A DNA stretch of 64,000 nt from Clostridia bacterium (GTDB taxonomy: Bacteria > Bacillota > Clostridia > Lachnospirales > Lachnospiraceae), in assembly GCA_910574255.1 (NCBI GenBank), contig CAJTAK010000002.1, positions 1 to 64,000 on the forward strand, written 5' to 3'. Position 1 is the first letter of the stretch. The number at the start of each line of letters is the position of its first letter. Position numbers and translations under genes: made by a program. The notes beneath the pieces are model-generated. The model had not been told where the DNA came from, ran no database searches, and saw only the letters and a list, made by a program, of their open reading frames with translations. Positions 35,728-44,439 of the stretch are shown here, piece after piece.

Positions 35728-37703
35728 ATCGCATCCACCTCCGCAAGAATTTGTCGATTCGAGAAGCCCTGTAGATCCATAGCTCCCGACGGGCAGGCAA
35801 CGGTACATGCACCGCAGCCCTGGCAGAGTGCACTGTTGACATTGGCCACTCTTCTCGTCTCACGGATGCCGTGATCATTAACCTCTCTCTCCTCATAGGA
35901 AATGGCTCCGTAGGGGCATACCTTTTCACAGGAGGAGCAGCCGTTACAGAGAAGCTCGTCGGACTTGGCCACACAGGGGTTGGTTACCAGGTGATCCTTG
36001 GCCAGAAGCCCTACTACCTTTACGGCGGCAGCACCGGCCTGGGCCACGGTCTCCGGAATGTCTTTCGGTCCCTGGCAGACACCGGAGAGGAAAATCCCCG
36101 CCGTGGGAGATTCCACCGGACGCAGCTTTGCGTGGGACTCGGTTAAGAAGTTGTTGGTATCAATGCTTGCGGTGAGCATGGTGGCAATTTTGCGCACATC
36201 CGGGTTGGGCTCAATGGCCGTAGCCAGAACTACCATATCCGTCTCCATGAGAATCCGCTTATTGTCGATTAAGTCAACACCCTGAACCAGAAGCTTGTCG
36301 CCTTTCTCCGCAACCTTCCCTACCTGGCCCTTAATGTAATTTACACCGTATTCCTCTACGGCTCTCCGGTAGAACTCGTCAAAGTTCTTACCAGGGGTAC
36401 GAACGTCTATGTAGAATACCGTAACCTCCACATCCGGATACTTGTCACGGATGAGCATGGCGTGCTTTGCCGTGTACATACAGCAGATCTTGGAGCAATA
36501 GCTCTTTCCTCTCTTGTCCGCACAACGGGAGCCTACGCACTGGATAAATACCATGGATTTGGGCGGCTTATGATCAGACATACGCTCTAAGTGTCCCTTA
36601 GTTGGGCCTGCCGCATTCATAATACGCTCCAGTTCCAGGGAGGTAATCACATCGGGACTGGTACTGTAGGAATACTCATCAAACTTGTCAAGCTTGATGG
36701 TATCAAAGCCTGTGGCAACCACAATGGCTCCGTAATTCTGGGTTACAATCTCATCTTTCTGCTCATAGTCAATGGCTCCTGCCTGACACACCTTGGAGCA
36801 GACACCGCATTTTCCAGTCTTAAACTTGATGCAGTTCTCACGATCAATCACCGGTACATTGGGGATTGCCTGGGCAAACGGGGTGTAGATGGCACTTCTG
36901 GTATTAAGCCCTCTGTTGAACTCGTTGGGTGTCTTTTTAGAGGGACATTTCTCCTGGCAGACTCCGCAGCCGGTACACTTGCTCATATCAACGCTTCTGG
37001 CCTTTTTGCGGATATCCACCTGGAAGTCTCCCACAAAGCCGGATACCTTTTCCACCTCGCTGTAGGTGTAAATGGTGATCTTCTCATGGGCCGCAGCTTC
37101 CACCATCTTCGGTGTCAGAATACAGGCCGAGCAGTCCAGTGTGGGGAATGTCTTGTCAAGCTGGGACATTCTTCCGCCAATACTTGGGGTCTTCTCTACG
37201 ATGTCTACCTCGTAGCCTGCGTCTGCGATATCCAGAGCCGTCTGAATGCCGGCGATTCCGCCGCCGATGACTAAGGCTCTCTTTACCACTCTGCTGGTGC
37301 CTGACTGTAAGGGGGCGTTTAAGGTTACCTTTGCGATTGCCGCCCTTGCCAGAATCACCGCTTTTTCTGTTGCTTCTTCTATATCTTTATGAATCCAGGA
37401 ACAATGCTCACGAATATTGGCGATCTCTACCATGTAGGGATTGATGCCTGCACGCTCTGCCGCCTGACGGAATGTATTTTCATGCATTCTCGGGGAGCAG
37501 GAGCAGACTACAATGCCTGTCAGGTTTTTCTCTTTGATTGCCTCACGGATCTTGAGCTGTCCGGCTTCGGAGCACATATACTGGTAGTCCTCTGCGTGGA
37601 CAACCCCCGGCTCTTTTGCCGCCGCTTCCACCACCCGGGCAACGTCAACGGTTGCCGCAATGTTGGTGCCGCAATGGCAGACAAATACTCCTATTCTTTG
37701 CAC
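35718..37703 (-). CDS. hdrA: Heterodisulfide reductase-like flavoprotein HdrA
   Basis: 661 residues from GTG 37701-37703 with GGAGG 8 nt upstream. The N-terminal cysteine domain VFVCHCGTN, the FAD Rossmann loop GGGIAGIQTAL (~147), internal CTGCGVCQEKCP, and C-terminal CNGCSSCEKVCP and CQGCGACTVACP ferredoxin clusters are all present. HdrA holds the bifurcating FAD in methanogen and clostridial Hdr complexes. All cysteine sets look intact, so a bifurcating role is plausible but not shown. Confidence 0.93.
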   Translation of the reverse strand: MQRIGVFVCHCGTNIAATVDVARVVEAAAKEPGVVHAEDYQYMCSEAGQLKIREAIKEKNLTGIVVCSCSPRMHENTFRQAAERAGINPYMVEIANIREHCSWIHKDIEEATEKAVILARAAIAKVTLNAPLQSGTSRVVKRALVIGGGIAGIQTALDIADAGYEVDIVEKTPSIGGRMSQLDKTFPTLDCSACILTPKMVEAAAHEKITIYTYSEVEKVSGFVGDFQVDIRKKARSVDMSKCTGCGVCQEKCPSKKTPNEFNRGLNTRSAIYTPFAQAIPNVPVIDRENCIKFKTGKCGVCSKVCQAGAIDYEQKDEIVTQNYGAIVVATGFDTIKLDKFDEYSYSTSPDVITSLELERIMNAAGPTKGHLERMSDHKPPKSMVFIQCVGSRCADKRGKSYCSKICCMYTAKHAMLIRDKYPDVEVTVFYIDVRTPGKNFDEFYRRAVEEYGVNYIKGQVGKVAEKGDKLLVQGVDLIDNKRILMETDMVVLATAIEPNPDVRKIATMLTASIDTNNFLTESHAKLRPVESPTAGIFLSGVCQGPKDIPETVAQAGAAAVKVVGLLAKDHLVTNPCVAKSDELLCNGCSSCEKVCPYGAISYEEREVNDHGIRETRRVANVNSALCQGCGACTVACPSGAMDLQGFSNRQILAEVDAICK

Positions 37704-37753
37704 GTGATTCACCTCCAACCTTTCATATTTGTTCAGTACCCTCACAAATATGA

Positions 37754-37842
37754 GCAAAAATCCATTTAAAATCCCTGCGGGATGGGATTTTTGCCTGCTT
37801 GCGATAGGTCCTCATACGGACTTTGCAGTATAGGCAAAGTCC
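37754..37842 (-). promoter_or_regulatory. Structured intercistronic region hdrC-hdrA
   Basis: GCAAAAATCC near 37754 pairs with GGATTTTTGC ending at 37794, with ATCCC/GGGAT inside, and GGACTTTGC (37818-37826) pairs with GCAAAGTCC (37834-37842). It occupies nearly the whole gap and may be a processing or partial-termination site. Confidence 0.5.
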
Positions 37843-37865
37843 TGTCCTAAAGTTATCTGTATCCA

Positions 37866-38258
37866 CTATTTGCTGTACTTCCGAAATGCACTTGCAAGGA
37901 GCTGCTGTGGAAGCTCTTCGTCGAGAAGCTCCGGCACCTCACCCGGTGTCAGGTAATTGCCGCCTCTCTCTCGAATCACCATAAGGCGTACCGCCTCAAT
38001 CAGCTTCGCCGGCTTCACGTCTCTGGGACAACGCTCCACGCAGGCAAAGCAGGACAGGCATTTCCAGATGCTCTTTGACTCCAGAAGTGCTTTTACGTCT
38101 GCGTTCTGCACGTAGGAGACAAACTGATGGGGACGGATGTCCATTTCCTCATAGGCCGGGCAGGAGGCGGAGCATTTTCCGCATTTCATACATTTCTTTG
38201 TGTCAACACCGCTGATCTCTTTTAAGAGTTCAGCCTGTTCTTGTTCTGTTCTATGCAT
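37866..38258 (-). CDS. hdrC: Heterodisulfide reductase-like subunit HdrC
   Basis: 130 residues from ATG 38256-38258 with GGGGGAGG upstream. Two cluster motifs CMKCGKCSASCP and CLSCFACVERCP; these [4Fe-4S] centres connect HdrA to HdrB. 13 nt after hdrB. Confidence 0.9.
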   Translation of the reverse strand: MHRTEQEQAELLKEISGVDTKKCMKCGKCSASCPAYEEMDIRPHQFVSYVQNADVKALLESKSIWKCLSCFACVERCPRDVKPAKLIEAVRLMVIRERGGNYLTPGEVPELLDEELPQQLLASAFRKYSK

Positions 38259-38271
38259 GTCTTCCTCCCCC

Positions 38272-39060
38272 TTATTCCTTAATGAGACCCAAGGCTTCCG
38301 CAAGAAGCTCCGTAATATAGTGAACGGGTACTTTCTTTGCACCGCCACTGTTCTTCAAGTTGTAAAGGCACAGGGGACAGGCGGTAATGAGTTCCTCTGC
38401 TCCCTTGTCTACAGCGGATTCCATTACATGATCAACCAGACTGCCGGCCAGTGCTTTCTCTTTCAGGGATATGTAACCGCCGCAACACTCGTTTCGGTAG
38501 GGGTAAACCACCGGCTCCGCACCCAGGGCCCGAATGAAGTCTTCTATAATGGTGGGATTTTCCGGATCATCAAATGCCATGACGCCGCTGGGGCGAAGCA
38601 GCATACATCCGTAGTAAGCACCAATCTTTCTGCCCGTCAGGGGACTCGCCACCTTTTCCTTTAATGTATCAAAGCCCACATGGTCTCTTAAGACCTCAAG
38701 GAAATGAAGTACTTTCGTCTCTCCCTCATAGGGGGTGTCAAGCTTTAAATAGTTGTTGGCTCTGGTCCGGATATCCTCCACATTCTGCATATCATCATTC
38801 ACACGCTTGATGACGTGATGACAGGCGGAACACAGGGTTACCAGATCCCGGCCCTTTTCTTTTGCGTCGTTTAACGCACGCACCGCAGACAGCTTTGTGG
38901 CAATCTCGTCGGAAGCCTGGGGATAGACGGCACCGCAGCACTGCCACTCCTCAATCTCCTCCAGAGTAAAGCCAAGTGCCTCTGCTGACATTCTGGCATA
39001 TCGATCCAGGTCCTGGGCCTTGTTTTTCAAGGTACAGCCCGGATAATAGCTGTATACCAT
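38272..39060 (-). CDS. hdrB: Heterodisulfide reductase-like catalytic subunit HdrB
   Basis: 262 residues with two CCG-type cysteine motifs: YYPGCTL/QCCGAVYP/LCSACHH and YYGCML/ECCGGYI/CPLC. In HdrB each set holds a noncubane [4Fe-4S] cluster that cleaves heterodisulfides; in sulfate reducers the partner is DsrC. No dsrC-like gene is present here, so the acceptor is unknown. AAGGAGG precedes the ATG. Confidence 0.92.
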   Translation of the reverse strand: MVYSYYPGCTLKNKAQDLDRYARMSAEALGFTLEEIEEWQCCGAVYPQASDEIATKLSAVRALNDAKEKGRDLVTLCSACHHVIKRVNDDMQNVEDIRTRANNYLKLDTPYEGETKVLHFLEVLRDHVGFDTLKEKVASPLTGRKIGAYYGCMLLRPSGVMAFDDPENPTIIEDFIRALGAEPVVYPYRNECCGGYISLKEKALAGSLVDHVMESAVDKGAEELITACPLCLYNLKNSGGAKKVPVHYITELLAEALGLIKE

Positions 39061-39184
39061 TTGGCAAACCTCCTTCTTTTTTGATATACCGCAGCAGTTC
39101 AGGCAAAGGAAACTGCCGCAATGTGTTTCAAAGTAAATCTTTTAAAGTGAAATACAGTGAAATTTCAAATATACTTTACATGCT

Positions 39185-39240
39185 ACGATTCACAGCTTCC
39201 CACCAGCAGACTGTCTGCTGATTTTTGACTGTGAATCGTG
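39185..39240. repeat. Inverted repeat between the dehydrogenase gene and hdrB
   Basis: ACGATTCACAG (39185-39195) pairs with CTGTGAATCGT (39229-39239), with CAGCAG/CTGCTG inside. No U-run on either strand. A second small stem (CAGCAGTT/AACTGCCG) lies at 39090-39119 next to the hdrB ribosome site. No clear promoter was found in the rest of 39061-39387. Confidence 0.5.
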
Positions 39241-39387
39241 ATTTTCCGCCTATAAAATCATTACCATCTGCTCCGACCGGCATGAATCTCAAAAAACAAC
39301 CGGCATGTAAGCAGCAGTTGAAAATCCACTTTTAAAATTGTAACATATTTCTCTTAAGAAGTCATTTTCAATATGGTCTGATTTTTT

Positions 39388-40344
39388 CTAATTTTTGCTG
39401 CAGACATCCTTGATAAATGCTTTCAAAGTGTCTGCGGAGTGAACCATCCGCTTCTCTTCTTCTTCTGTCATGCTGATTTTCAGAACCTTGCCGATACCGT
39501 CACTGTTTACCACGCAGGGCAGGCTGATGCAGGAATCTGCCATCTCGCCATAATCCTCTCCCAATACATGAGCCACAGGAAGTACGGTGTTCTGATCCTT
39601 AATGATGGACTCTACAATACGTAAGGTTGACATAGCGATTCCGTCAAAGGTAGCGCCCTTTAAGGAAATAACATCTGCGCCGCCGGAGCGTGCCTTCTGT
39701 GCAATCTCCTCCTTTTCCTTTGCCCGCACCTCAGGGTCCTGAGAAAGGAAGTGATCCACCGGCTCCCCTGCCACGTTCACGCCGCTCCAGATAGGTACCT
39801 GTGCATCTCCATGCTCACCCAAAATATAGCCCTGGATATCACGAATGTCCACATGACAGCGCTCACTGATAAGATAACGGAAACGGGCCGTATCCAGAGA
39901 GGTACCCGTACCAATTACACGGCCGGTGGGCAGTCCGGTTTCTTTCTGAATCAAGTAAGTGTTTACATCCACCGGGTTCGCAACTACGATAATCAGCGGA
40001 TTCTTGGCATACTCCATAATATTTCTGGCAATGCTCTTGGCTACGCCGGTATTGACCTTTGCCAGATCAAGACGTGTCTGACCGGGTTTTCTTGGAACGC
40101 CTGCCGTCACGATAATAGCCTTTGCGTCGGCACATTCCTCATAGCCGCCCTGACGCACACGTACCTGGCTGTAGAATGCGGTACCGTGGGAAATGTCCAG
40201 AGCCGCACCCTTGGCTCGGTCCTCATCTACGTCAATGATGACAATCTCGCTTACCTGGGTTTTCAGCATCAAGGTGTAACAAATCGTTTCTCCTACCTTA
40301 CCTGCGCCAACTACAACGATCTTGTTTGCTGTTTCCTGACTCAT
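39388..40344 (-). CDS. mdh: L-lactate/malate dehydrogenase family enzyme, malate-type specificity residue
   Basis: 318 residues. NAD loop GAGKVGE, catalytic H178 in GEHGDAQVP, D151 and R154 in SLDTARFR. The overall sequence is LDH-like, but the substrate-loop residue equivalent to LDH Gln102 is Arg85 (AGVPRKPGQTR). Arg there selects oxaloacetate/malate in engineered LDH and natural MDH. Together with fumarase and fumarate reductase this supports malate dehydrogenase. A Rex-type operator overlaps its promoter. Routine annotation would call it L-lactate dehydrogenase. Confidence 0.8.
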   Translation of the reverse strand: MSQETANKIVVVGAGKVGETICYTLMLKTQVSEIVIIDVDEDRAKGAALDISHGTAFYSQVRVRQGGYEECADAKAIIVTAGVPRKPGQTRLDLAKVNTGVAKSIARNIMEYAKNPLIIVVANPVDVNTYLIQKETGLPTGRVIGTGTSLDTARFRYLISERCHVDIRDIQGYILGEHGDAQVPIWSGVNVAGEPVDHFLSQDPEVRAKEKEEIAQKARSGGADVISLKGATFDGIAMSTLRIVESIIKDQNTVLPVAHVLGEDYGEMADSCISLPCVVNSDGIGKVLKISMTEEEEKRMVHSADTLKAFIKDVCSKN

Positions 40345-40528
40345 ACTTTTACCTCTCTCTTTCCTTTGATTCTGTTACGGTCCGCCCCTCAATGTCATGC
40401 ATGATCTTCTGACCCTGGTATCATGTCATTTGTTAAACGCAAAAAGCTTACAAAGGCTTTGGCGGGAACAGTAACGAATTACTTCCACGTTTCGGGTCTG
40501 ATTGATAATTTTATATCAATTGGGTTCA

Positions 40529-40557
40529 TTATAGCACGTTGTTAAACAATTAACAAC
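40529..40557 (-). promoter_or_regulatory. mdh promoter overlapped by a Rex-type operator
   Basis: On the minus strand: -35 TTGTTA (40552-40557), 17 nt, -10 TATAAT (40529-40534). TTGTTAATTGTTTAACAA (40540-40557) is a perfect inverted repeat of the TTGTTAAnnnnTTAACAA type known for Rex, which leaves DNA when NADH/NAD+ is high. A partial second site, TTGTTAAATTCTTAAC, is at 40716-40731. Confidence 0.8.
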
Positions 40558-40931
40558 CCCTGGAGCGGATTATTTTGAAGTTTTTTTAAAACCAAAATAC
40601 CACATGATTCCAAGGGAATCATCTTTTCTTTTTATTTATTTTCGATGTTTTTCTAATTTTTTCTATTTTTCGAGTTTTTTAACCGTTTTTGAAAATGGAT
40701 GGGATTCGGGATGGATTGTTAAATTCTTAACTCTTCGGGTGAAAATGTGACCTTTTATTGTGAATCCATATCACGAACTTAAGCTTAAAAATTTAGTAAC
40801 GGCTCCGAACAAGAACCACTGCCCTGACCAGTGCGTCCCTCGTGCCGGGCTGATAATCCTCCTGAGCGTAAATTCATGATATTGAACATGAATTTCTATG
40901 ATAGAAAAATGGGGGATTCTGATGTAGAAAA

Positions 40932-41032
40932 GGCCGCCTAAAATAAGCCAAAACCCTTTTCGATATCCGATGGACTCGAACCGTCCGAACACAAGATAGG
41001 AAAACGGCTGATGGCTTATTTTGCAGCAGCCT
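40932..41032 (-). other. Structured 3' element after the Rpn gene, copy 2
   Basis: AAAATAAGCC (40940-40949) pairs with GGCTTATTTT (41013-41022); TTTTC/GAAAA and TATC/GATA form an inner stem; GAACCGTCCGAAC (40978-40990) matches copy 1 exactly. Against copy 1 the closing stem has a T-A in place of C-G. It starts 19 nt after the minus-strand stop at 41051. The remainder of 40345-40931 is AT-rich with the Rex sites as its only clear feature. Confidence 0.65.
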
Positions 41033-41050
41033 TTTTATTGGATTATTTTA

Positions 41051-42196
41051 TCAGGCCTGTTGTCCTTCCAATTCCCGAATCCGGCGCAGGGCCTCTTCAA
41101 GCTGTTCTGATTTCTGACGTTCACGCTCTTCCAGTCTGTCAGCCCGGCTTTTCTGTTGATTCAATTCCTCTCTCTTCTTCTCCAGCTCTTCTCTCTTCTG
41201 TTCCAGTTCTTCTTTCTTCTGTTCCAATTCTTCTTTTGTATGCTCCACTTCTTCTCTTTTCTGCTCCAGCTCATCCTTCGTATACTCTATTTCTTCTCTT
41301 TTCTGCTCCAGCTCCTCCTGCATCTCATCAATCATTAACTGCACCGTATTCCGGTCCAGTTCCCGAAGCTCTTTTGAAAAAAGTCCCATGATTTCCTCCA
41401 TATTCCGGCACATCTCATATGCCTCTTCATACATGGGCTTAAATTGCGGATAGGCTTTGATTAGCTTCTCAATCTCCCCTGGTGCGTCCGCACTGAAAAA
41501 CATAAGCCATGCATCCAGTTTCCCTGTAATACCTTTATTTTGCTGTGTTTCCTTAAAAATGTCAATAGGGATGAATACATATTTCTGCAGAAGTTCTATC
41601 TCGATTCCCGTGTCCGACTTCTGCTCAAAGCGGTGTATGTAGGTATGGGGATATTTGTGAAATTCCTGTTGACTTGTTTCAAACAGGATGATAGTATAAA
41701 CGGATTTTATATCACGGTAACTGAATTTTTTGCGCTTCTTACTCCGCACACGTTTGTACTGGCGTAGCAAAAGATCCGCTGAATAGCAGGCGCTGCGCTC
41801 GCCGGGAAATTTGTAGCCTATCTTCTGTACCTCCACATTCGCCAGGCTTTTATCCTTAAGTTCCACCACAATGTCCGTAATCAGCAGAGAGCTTTCGTCC
41901 GCAATGCGGGTAGAATCGTTGGGAAGCACCGTATGAATCTTCACCTGGGTTCTCAGAATCAGCGATAAGAATTCATTCAGCCGCTCCGGTGCGCTTTCCG
42001 GGTTCATAACCTCCTTAAAAAATGCGTCGTATAGCATTCTCGGCCCCTTTGCCCCCGTACAAATATCCAGAAATTCCTCCTGCTGCTCTTTTGTCCAGGA
42101 AGCAAATAATTCGGAAAGCCTCTTTTTTCCATGTATTTCCGTCAGCACCTCCTTCCGTTCCCGAATCATGGGAAAATATTGTTTTAAATCTTCCAT
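41051..42196 (-). CDS. Rpn-family nuclease/transposase-like protein with long coiled coil
   Basis: 381 residues from ATG 42194-42196, AAAGGAG upstream. Residues ~15-300 are the Rpn/PD-(D/E)XK-like core (LYDAFFKEVMNPESAPERLN, ITDIVVELKDKSLANVEVQK). The last ~110 residues are a near-perfect heptad coil of EELEQKREE repeats. The frame stays open upstream through a 51-bp tandem array to 42442, which could add MSKEHGQIKETPYGYPC repeats, but the ribosome site favours 42196. Confidence 0.82.
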   Translation of the reverse strand: MEDLKQYFPMIRERKEVLTEIHGKKRLSELFASWTKEQQEEFLDICTGAKGPRMLYDAFFKEVMNPESAPERLNEFLSLILRTQVKIHTVLPNDSTRIADESSLLITDIVVELKDKSLANVEVQKIGYKFPGERSACYSADLLLRQYKRVRSKKRKKFSYRDIKSVYTIILFETSQQEFHKYPHTYIHRFEQKSDTGIEIELLQKYVFIPIDIFKETQQNKGITGKLDAWLMFFSADAPGEIEKLIKAYPQFKPMYEEAYEMCRNMEEIMGLFSKELRELDRNTVQLMIDEMQEELEQKREEIEYTKDELEQKREEVEHTKEELEQKKEELEQKREELEKKREELNQQKSRADRLEERERQKSEQLEEALRRIRELEGQQA

Positions 42197-42210
42197 AAAC
42201 CTGCTCCTTT

Positions 42211-42530
42211 CCTTAACTTGTCCATGTTCTTTGGACATACAGGTATACCCGTAGGGTATTTCCTTAATTTGTCCATGTTCTTTGGACATACAGGGATACC
42301 CGTAGGGTGTTTCCTTAATTTGTCCATGCTCTTTGGACATACAGGGATACCCGTAGGGTATTTCCTTAATTTGTCCATGTTTTTTGGACATACAGGGATA
42401 CCCGTAGGGTGTTTCCTTAATCTGCATATGCTTTTTGTGCATAAAGGGATACCTGTAGGATGTTTACCTTAATCTGTGCATTTTTTACACGTAAAGGGAT
42501 GCTCATAGAATATCTCCTTAATCTGCACAC
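42211..42530 (-). repeat. 51-bp tandem repeat array
   Basis: Units begin (plus strand CCTTAA) at 42211, 42262, 42313, 42364 and 42415, exactly 51 bp apart, then decay at 42467 and 42516. Each holds two small hairpins, TGTCCA/TGGACA and ACCC/GGGT. Outer units keep the hairpin with different bases (TGCA, GTG/CAC). Single related units lie near 44335-44390 and 46079-46130, upstream of other minus-strand genes. 42531-42818 shows nothing else certain. Confidence 0.85.
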
Positions 42531-42818
42531 ATATTTTTATTTTCTATCCCCACACTTACCCTTACACAAATTTGCTGAAAATCTCTCCGAACTGGAGATC
42601 TTGACAAAAGATATTCAGTAACAGACGATTGTCACTGGAAAAATATTCCTGTCCACAAACACATGCTAACACAAATTCCATAATTTTACAAGCAAAATAT
42701 TGAACTTCCCTGAAGTCATCCAAAGAATGCAAAGAATCTCTCCAAAAATATAATTAAGGGACTGCCGCTTTAACTATTCTTCCACTCAAAGCACCAGCCC
42801 CTAAGCTTTTCTTATTAG

Positions 42819-44318
42819 CTATTTTCTCGCAGGAAGCTCCACCTGCTCCGCCCCGATTTCCTCAAGAAAGCTCCTGTCATGCTCCACCAAAAGCATCGTC
42901 GGCCGGTAGGTCCGAATCAGCTCTGCCAACTGCATTCTGGAAAAAATATCAATGTAGTTTAAAGGTTCATCCCAGATGTACAGATGCGCCTTTGCCAGAA
43001 GGCTTGCCGCAAGTGCCACTTTCTTTTTCTGACCCTCGCTGTAACAGCTCATATCCTTTTCAAACTGCACCCTTGGAAAGTCCAGTTTGCGGAGAAGGGC
43101 CAAAAAGAGATGCTCCGGCAGTTCCCGTTCTCTGGCATAGTCCAAAAGCCCGCCGGAAAGCCGGCTCACATCCTGGGGCACATAGGAAATCACCAGATTC
43201 GAAGCTATAAAAAGCTCTCCTCTGCTTTCTATTTCTTCTCCCAGGATTTTTTTCAAAACGCTGCTCTTTCCGCAACCATTTCGACCCTTGAATGCCAGCT
43301 GCATACTGTTTTTCAATTCAAAGCTTACGCCTTGGCATACCGGCTTTTCTCCATAAAACAGGGACAAATCCTCTGCCTTGATCAAACGCTCCTTATGGTA
43401 AGTCAGCGGAAACAGCTTCAGTTCCTCGGCAGTCTCCAGGTTGTTTAAAAGACCTTCCTTTTCCCGAATAGCCTTTTCCATGCGATGCTGGGTATTTTGG
43501 GAGCGTTTCATCATTTTGGCCGCCTTGTGGCCGATAAAGCCCCGGTCGGGACGTAAGCCCCCGGTGCGTGTTCCAAGCTTTGTTTTTTCTACTGCATTGG
43601 ACCATTCTTCCGCTTGGCATGCAGCCTCCTTCAGATGAGAAATATCTTTTTGCAGCCTCTCATTTTGTGCCAGAGCATGGGCATCTCTTTTGGCTTTCTG
43701 CTCCTGCCAGGAAGTGAAATTTCCCTGCATCACGGTTATGGTCTGCCGCTCCAGCACCAATACGTGATCTACACACTGATCAAGGAACCATTTATCATGG
43801 GAAACCAGAAGGAAGCCCTTCTTTTTTCTCAGATATTCCGCTGTTTTTTCCCTCCCCTCCATGTCCAGATGGTTCGTAGGCTCGTCGATCAGCAGAAATC
43901 TGTTTTCTCCCGAAAAGAGCAGGGCCAGAAGAATCTTTGTCTGTTCCCCTCCGCTTAAGGTGCAAAAGCTGCGGTTCAGAACCTCCGAGTCCACAGAAAG
44001 CTCACCCAACTCCCGACATACTTTCCACAGCTCGTAATTCGGATTCAATTCCTCCAATAATTCCATCGTAGTCTGTGATGGGTGGGCGTTTTCCGGCAAG
44101 GTATATGGAAAATATACACACTCCATAGGTCCTGTAATCGAGCCGGAGTATTCGAAGACTCCGGTCAAGAGTTTAAGAAGTGTAGTCTTCCCTTTTCCGT
44201 TTCTTCCAATCAAGCCGCATCTCCAGTCTGTATCTATCTGCAGGTTTACATGTTCAAATATATTGTCATAGCTGCCTTCATAATAGAAGGTTAAATCATT
44301 TACTTTTATCTGTGCCAT
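42819..44318 (-). CDS. ABC-F family ATPase (Lsa/Msr-like ribosomal protection type)
   Basis: 499 residues, two ABC domains without membrane segments: Walker A GRNGKGKTTLL and GRNGCGKSSVL, signatures LSGGEQTK and YSEGQKKK, Walker B LLIDEPTNHLD and LYIWDEPLNYID, with a long charged linker between. Length and architecture match antibiotic-resistance ABC-F proteins that act on the ribosome. Start MAQIKVND at 44318. A strong hairpin-terminator ~120 nt upstream suggests attenuation. Which drug class it protects from cannot be read from sequence. Confidence 0.85.
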   Translation of the reverse strand: MAQIKVNDLTFYYEGSYDNIFEHVNLQIDTDWRCGLIGRNGKGKTTLLKLLTGVFEYSGSITGPMECVYFPYTLPENAHPSQTTMELLEELNPNYELWKVCRELGELSVDSEVLNRSFCTLSGGEQTKILLALLFSGENRFLLIDEPTNHLDMEGREKTAEYLRKKKGFLLVSHDKWFLDQCVDHVLVLERQTITVMQGNFTSWQEQKAKRDAHALAQNERLQKDISHLKEAACQAEEWSNAVEKTKLGTRTGGLRPDRGFIGHKAAKMMKRSQNTQHRMEKAIREKEGLLNNLETAEELKLFPLTYHKERLIKAEDLSLFYGEKPVCQGVSFELKNSMQLAFKGRNGCGKSSVLKKILGEEIESRGELFIASNLVISYVPQDVSRLSGGLLDYARERELPEHLFLALLRKLDFPRVQFEKDMSCYSEGQKKKVALAASLLAKAHLYIWDEPLNYIDIFSRMQLAELIRTYRPTMLLVEHDRSFLEEIGAEQVELPARK

Positions 44319-44334
44319 GCAGATCACATCCTTT

Positions 44335-44390
44335 CCTAATTTGCACATGCTTTTGTGCATAAAAGTATACCTGAAAGGTATACCTATTAA
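44335..44390 (-). repeat. Single copy related to the 51-bp unit
   Basis: TGCAC/GTGCA hairpin followed by GGTATACC-type palindromes and the TAATTTG start, the same order as in the 42.2-kb array but with compensating stem bases. It lies just before the ABC-F ribosome site. Confidence 0.6.
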
Positions 44391-44439
44391 AATGCTGATG
44401 TTCCATAGAAGCACCGGCTATTGGAATGCCAAATCAAGC

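Noticed and set aside
36591-37274. 227-codon plus-strand ORF opposite hdrA
   Set aside because: Shadow of HdrA; no motif or start signal.
42218-42472. Plus-strand ORF made of VGYFLNLSMFFGHTGIP repeats
   Set aside because: Product of the tandem array being open in several frames; no ribosome site or downstream gene.
42211-42530. CRISPR-like array
   Set aside because: The repeats are contiguous 51-bp units without unique spacers, and no cas genes are present.
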